From Schizochytrium sp. TIO01 (taxonomy: Eukaryota > Sar > Bigyra > Thraustochytrida > Thraustochytriidae): 64,000 nucleotides of DNA. Location of the stretch: contig SMSO01000014.1 in the NCBI GenBank assembly GCA_004764695.1, positions 2,059,148 to 2,123,147 on the forward strand. Direction: 5' to 3'. Each line of letters opens with the position of its first letter. The stretch's first letter is position 1. Made by a program: the position numbers and the translations under genes. Of this stretch, positions 60,162-64,000 are shown piece after piece. The notes beneath the pieces are model-generated. The model did no database searches. It was not told where the DNA came from and was given only the letters and a program-made list of their open reading frames with translations.

Positions 60162-61974
60162 CGTTGTTAGTTGTGTGCTGCCAAAGGCACGTACGGCAAG
60201 ATATCTGACCCTGCTGACGCTGATAACCAATGCCACAAACTAGCACTCGATCAAAACAAGCAGAACTACTACTACTACAAAAGAACGGCTGAAGAACAGC
60301 TCTAGAGATAAGAACATCATAGAACAGAACACTCCCTTCAAGTGAACTCCTGGAACTATTAGATCATCTGGACAATTTAACGGATCTAGATAGGAGATAG
60401 TAGCACTTGGCGTGCAACTTTTATGTAAATAAAATTATTTTGTTTCTACGACGAGAGCCCTCGCTGGAGCATACAGATAGATAAACATAGAAACATAGAC
60501 ACAAAAGGCTAGATATTCACGAGGCCTTCTTGCTTCAGGCCCTCATTAGGTGAGTTCTGTATACGATTGTTCGCCAGAGTATTGCATTGTCGAAGTTGCG
60601 AGGAATGTAGTGGGTTAAGGCGGACTATTTAAGATTGTGCATTATGTTATCCTTTGGGGCCAAAAACAACACGCTTAGAGTCTTCCGCACCACGTAAGCA
60701 CTGGAAAAGGGGTGAATTGAATGATCTTCCCCAGCACATATGTCAAGGGACGTTGTAGAATGCCTTGTGAGTGTCTCTCGGGCTGCTGGAGGTGTATTGC
60801 ATATATTAGTTTATGTTTATTCTCAGAGACCTCCCCAGCATTATTAAACTCATTAATAGATGATCAAAGAAAATGATGGCCATATCACTGAAGAGGTGGA
60901 TAAATCTGAACGGGAGTAAATTCGAGTTTGTTAGCGAGGTTCAAAATATGTTGCTATCTGCGTGAGCACGTATACCTTGGATGGCAATTTTCTATCAGGG
61001 TGTTCTTGTGAATAGCGCATGTGTTTGCAACATAATATCTTCAGGATGTATTTGCAATAATCTCCATCAGATAGCCAACGTAGCTCTCCTCTATGGCATG
61101 CCGTATTCCCTCGCTCGTTTAACTTCCTTTAGTTTTGAACCCAAGATAATGCCCCCCTTCCCCGAGCGCGCGCGATTAAGTGAGTATTTCAGAAGCTGGG
61201 CCGTTTATCGCTGGAGTGATGGGGAAGCGGATGGAGCCCTAGTGGTCTTGTTTTAAGGCCGGGAAGGGATCTGTACCATTGACAGAGAAAAGCCAACATT
61301 GTATAATAAAAAAAATCCCCTGCAGCAGGTGCTGGGGAAAGCAATGGGGCAAGTAAAGTCTCTGCGCAACAAGCTTTCACGAACAACATTATGAGTTTGC
61401 AGCCATAATGTTGGTCTCATAGTTCTCACGCAATGCTGTAACATGAAATACATAGGCTATGTTTTACACTCTAAAGATGCGCAGCCTACTTTATTTGCGT
61501 TCGTGAAGAGACGAAAGTCACGTTGCTTGACGATGGGACTCTTTTTTTTCCCTTTAAAAATAAAACATGGCAGGGTAGAGAGCCCAAAGAATGGGACGAA
61601 AAGTGAAGAATATATGGGAGTAAACTCGGTCCGCTCTATATGAAAGTCCTAGAGAGAATTACATCATGGTCATCTTGCTGGAAGCTACTCTGCTTCCAAT
61701 AAAGATAATGATGAACGCTGATAATGGCATCCCCTACTAAAGTAGGATGAAGAAAATCATCTTGTAAGACGAACATTTTACTAACTATACGGTTACTGAC
61801 TAACTAAACTATTGACAAACCTGGCTAGTTGATTGATTGACTAGGTGCCCGGAAATCCATAGACGAAACCCAACGAGCTTAGCAAACCCTTTCTCAATTT
61901 CCTCAAGCATCGTTGCAGTCAACGAACCTGCAGCTCAAGCAAGGTCATATCGCAGTACACTACATTTAAAGACG
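60162..61974. other. 1.8-kb divergent spacer (METTL / BART)
   Basis: It has AT-rich and mixed sequence with short chance frames and no recognisable gene. The promoters of both divergent genes must lie here, but I found no clear TATA element. The 138 bp before the BART start are open in frame but begin with TTG. Confidence 0.55.
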
Positions 61975-62439
61975 ATGACCCGATCAAAGCCGTCGAAGAA
62001 GGATCTTGCTAAGCATGAGCAGGTGATTGCTTCAGTGGCCCAGCTTCTTGTGTCCAAGTCATTTCGTGAGGGTGTTTTTCAATTCATGGAGGACAACGCT
62101 GACGCATTTGCAACAGCGTCTGCTGAGGAGGCAAAGGCAAAGATTGGCGATTTCGAGCATCCTCTGGAATACAAGACGATTCATGAAAAGTTTTCCTCAA
62201 AGTTTGAGGCGCAAATTGAGGCTCATTTGAAGAAGCTTGGATCTAGCCGCCAGGAGATGTTTGAGTTTCTTCGTCAGCAGGAAGAAGCGAAAGTTGCCGA
62301 TGTTGGCGCTAGTGCTTTGGTGCAAACTCTTCTGACCGTGTTCGAGTATGAAACATTTGTTGAGATCATGCGTGATGCTGAACGTCGCAAATACCTTGAG
62401 CACATTACCCGTTCATGGGCTGCTACAATTCAGGCCTGA
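61975..62439 (+). CDS. BART-domain protein (ARL2BP/CFAP36-like)
   Basis: This 154-residue all-helical protein consists of one BART domain, the fold of ARL2BP (binds GTP-loaded ARL2/ARL3) and of the ciliary protein CFAP36. Recognisable are the opening helices (VIASVAQLLVSKSFREGVFQFMEDNADAF), the family block EHPLEYKTIHEKFSSKFEAQIEAHL (here FEHPLEYKTIHEKF), and a C-terminal amphipathic helix (FEYETFVEIMRDA). The LLVSK segment and YKTIH fit the part of ARL2BP that contacts the GTPase. The N-terminus (MTRSKPSKKDLAKHE) is basic. A role in ARL-dependent ciliary, microtubule or mitochondrial traffic is inferred from the family. The first ATG is used. It converges with the CNB-RGS gene with a 427-bp gap. 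Confidence 0.85.
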   Translation: MTRSKPSKKDLAKHEQVIASVAQLLVSKSFREGVFQFMEDNADAFATASAEEAKAKIGDFEHPLEYKTIHEKFSSKFEAQIEAHLKKLGSSRQEMFEFLRQQEEAKVADVGASALVQTLLTVFEYETFVEIMRDAERRKYLEHITRSWAATIQA

Positions 62440-62866
62440 ACCTTGAAGGTGAAACTGATGAGCAAGCTCTCGAGCCATGAAAATTGAGCAAAATGTGTCT
62501 CCCTCAAGATTGATGACAACAAAAGTTAAAAAAGAAAGGAAAACAAAAATGCATCTTCTCCATGCAGATAACACTTCGGGAGGTGCTTCATACTTATCGG
62601 TCACAGGTCCAGGCACGCCTATCACGGGAAAATGCAGTGTGATAGCGACTTTGCATACTAGAATAAAAAGTAAGACAAGTTTTTGAAATCTGAGAAAAGA
62701 ACTACGTAACATTTGTTTTTCACATCAAAGTCAATAAATAGGAAACAAACAACAAAAACAACAAAAACAACAGAAGAAGAATAGCAAACATCCTCTGGTA
62801 CTCTGACTTCCTGTATTTACTCAAGAGAGATCTAAACCATCTTAACCGTGATGTAAAGAATAGAGA
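62440..62866. other. Convergent 3' spacer (BART / CNB-RGS)
   Basis: This 427-bp gap contains the two 3' UTRs and an ACAAAA repeat near 62747-62771. No gene is seen. Confidence 0.6.
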
Positions 62867-64000
62867 TCAGTCTTGAATTTGGTCACGCAACAGGGTCTGA
62901 TCGTTCCGGCTAACGGTGCGCTGCTCAGCTTGAGCATTCTTTCGATCTCTCTTACGGGATGCGATGCTTTGCATTTTCCGAGCAAGGGATCGACGAGTGC
63001 GCGACTTTTCTTCAGGATCGTATGGTCCAATTATATCTAGAACCTCCTCGAATTCCCAAGAATCGTGGAATCGTGAAAAGTTGTCGCCTTCCATCAAACG
63101 ATACACAGCGTCCTTTGCAGGAGCGAACATGTCATAAGCATACTCTTCAGATTCAAAAAGTTTTGCAAGGTCTTTGCGTATGTAGTCATCGATGTTTACA
63201 CAGAGAGGGGCGCTGTCATCAACAAATTTGAAGTAAATCTCACGTGCTGTAGACACAAGCTGTCGAAAGCGAGCTTCAATGACCTTGTCGATATCATACC
63301 CAAGGGACTCCAAGACCTCCTTACGAATCCGATGTGTACCATGAGTCTCCAGCTCTTCCACGGCAAAGAAGAATTGCACATTCTCCTGTGCCACCTCTTT
63401 TTCACAATGCCGCATAAAAGCTTCTCGGCTAATTCTTTGGTATAGAATATCCCTGAGGTTACTTTGTGGGCCTAATACACGCAAGCGAAGCTCAGCATAG
63501 ACAGAAGGTTCATCAACAAAAACGCGGCTAAAATCATCTTCACTCACTGCAAGACAAACTACACCTTTGGATCCTGCGCGCACGGTTGCTGAGTGAGGTC
63601 GATTGGTGACCAATGACAGCTCCCCGAAGTATTCCCCAGTCTGCAACGTTCGAATGAATTCTTCAGACTCACCTTTGAAAACATCGGCAGAACCTTCTGC
63701 TATAAGGTAGAAGGTTTTGTGGTGATCCGAGCCCTCAACCATGATATCTGCATTTGGAGAAAAGGTGATAGGCACAGCCATTGTCGCGAGCATCTCGATT
63801 TTAGTTGGGGAGAGGAATCGTGTAAACTTGGAAGATTCTGGGTTTATCGTAAGAAGCGTACGGGTTCGCATCGCGTCGATTATTTCCTGCTGTAAATCAG
63901 GAGCAGTGCTTCCGAGACGATCAAATGCAGCGCGATCCAATGTAAGCAAGGTAACTTCCGTTAGAGTCGATACTGTCATCGGCCGAGTAGGCGATTTCTT
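62867..64000 (-). CDS. CNB-RGS protein (5' part beyond the window)
   Basis: The frame stays open to the window edge, so only the last 378 codons are visible and the true start lies upstream. The visible part opens with the tail of one cyclic-nucleotide-binding (CNB) domain (TEVTLLTLDRAAFDRL). A complete second CNB follows (about residues 55-165; ITFSPNADIMVEG, FYLIAEGSADVF, phosphate-binding cassette YFGELSLVTNRPHSATVRA), and then an RGS domain (about 185-325; FMRHCEKEVAQENVQFFFAVEEL, AREIYFKFV, VNIDDYIRKDL, FAPAKDAVYRLMEGDNFSRFHDS). In the cassette the Arg that grips the cyclic phosphate in PKA/EPAC is His. RGS domains usually speed GTP hydrolysis on G-alpha. The tail is basic (RKRDRKN). The domain pair links cyclic-nucleotide sensing to heterotrimeric G proteins (inference). 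Confidence 0.88.
   Translation of the reverse strand, partial: KKSPTRPMTVSTLTEVTLLTLDRAAFDRLGSTAPDLQQEIIDAMRTRTLLTINPESSKFTRFLSPTKIEMLATMAVPITFSPNADIMVEGSDHHKTFYLIAEGSADVFKGESEEFIRTLQTGEYFGELSLVTNRPHSATVRAGSKGVVCLAVSEDDFSRVFVDEPSVYAELRLRVLGPQSNLRDILYQRISREAFMRHCEKEVAQENVQFFFAVEELETHGTHRIRKEVLESLGYDIDKVIEARFRQLVSTAREIYFKFVDDSAPLCVNIDDYIRKDLAKLFESEEYAYDMFAPAKDAVYRLMEGDNFSRFHDSWEFEEVLDIIGPYDPEEKSRTRRSLARKMQSIASRKRDRKNAQAEQRTVSRNDQTLLRDQIQD

Noticed and set aside
60162-60236. Presequence-like N-terminal extension of the METTL gene, suggesting dual mitochondrial/cytosolic targeting as for METTL8
   Set aside because: The 25 extra codons start with GTG and no in-frame ATG precedes the ATG at 60161. 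It would need non-AUG initiation, for which there is no evidence.
61837-61974. 46-codon N-terminal extension of the BART protein
   Set aside because: It begins with TTG. The ATG at 61975 gives a protein of normal BART-domain length.

Overview
The window is nuclear DNA of a unicellular eukaryote. It encodes a 26S proteasome ATPase, an E2 ubiquitin-conjugating enzyme, two VPS9-domain Rab5-type exchange factors, a TALE homeodomain protein, a Tudor splicing factor of the SMNDC1 type, a BART-domain protein and a protein joining a cyclic-nucleotide-binding fold to an RGS domain. Every gene I can call reads as one uninterrupted frame, including one of 1758 codons, so introns are rare or absent. This set, the missing introns and the microsatellite-rich spacers would fit a stramenopile protist such as a labyrinthulomycete (thraustochytrid). 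That placement is an inference; nothing here is diagnostic of a species.

Layout. 1-11.5 kb: one small acidic hypothetical gene (-), then about 10 kb with no supportable gene but many simple repeats and a 17-bp minisatellite. 11.5-23.2 kb: a GT60-type GlcNAc-transferase (+), an E2 (-), and two diverged saccharopine-dehydrogenase-like membrane oxidoreductases (- and +) head to head across a 4-kb spacer. 23.5-27.1 kb: a Rabex-5/VPS9 protein (-) and a TALE homeodomain protein (-). 28.9-35.2 kb: a RidA-family protein (+), RPT3 (-) and an M16 zinc metalloprotease (-). 35.2-41.2 kb: a second empty region. 41.2-50.6 kb: a two-domain orphan (+), TXNDC9 (+), a large protein with an N-terminal OB-fold candidate resembling TPP1/ACD (-), and a GPR180/TMEM145-type seven-helix protein (+). 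50.8-56.1 kb: a giant ARM-(REM)-RasGEF-like-VPS9 protein (-). 57.2-64 kb: SMNDC1 (+), tRNA-Pro(UGG) (-), a METTL2/6/8-type tRNA methyltransferase (-), a BART-domain protein (+) and the 3' part of a CNB-RGS gene (-) cut by the window end.

There are no operons. Genes tend to converge in pairs with short 3'-3' gaps (228-427 bp in five of seven pairs), while every spacer longer than 1.6 kb lies between divergent 5' ends. Starts are the first in-frame ATG; several open frames run further upstream but only from GTG or TTG, and those extensions were dropped.

Most interesting: (1) the 1758-residue protein that appears to place Ras-family and Rab5-family exchange modules on one ARM-repeat chain; (2) a possible TPP1-like telomere OB-fold protein; (3) an orphan joining an N-terminal beta-rich basic domain to a C-terminal lipocalin/FABP-like domain; (4) a CNB-RGS protein whose cyclic-nucleotide site has lost its conserved arginine; (5) an E2 with HPS in place of the catalytic HPN motif.
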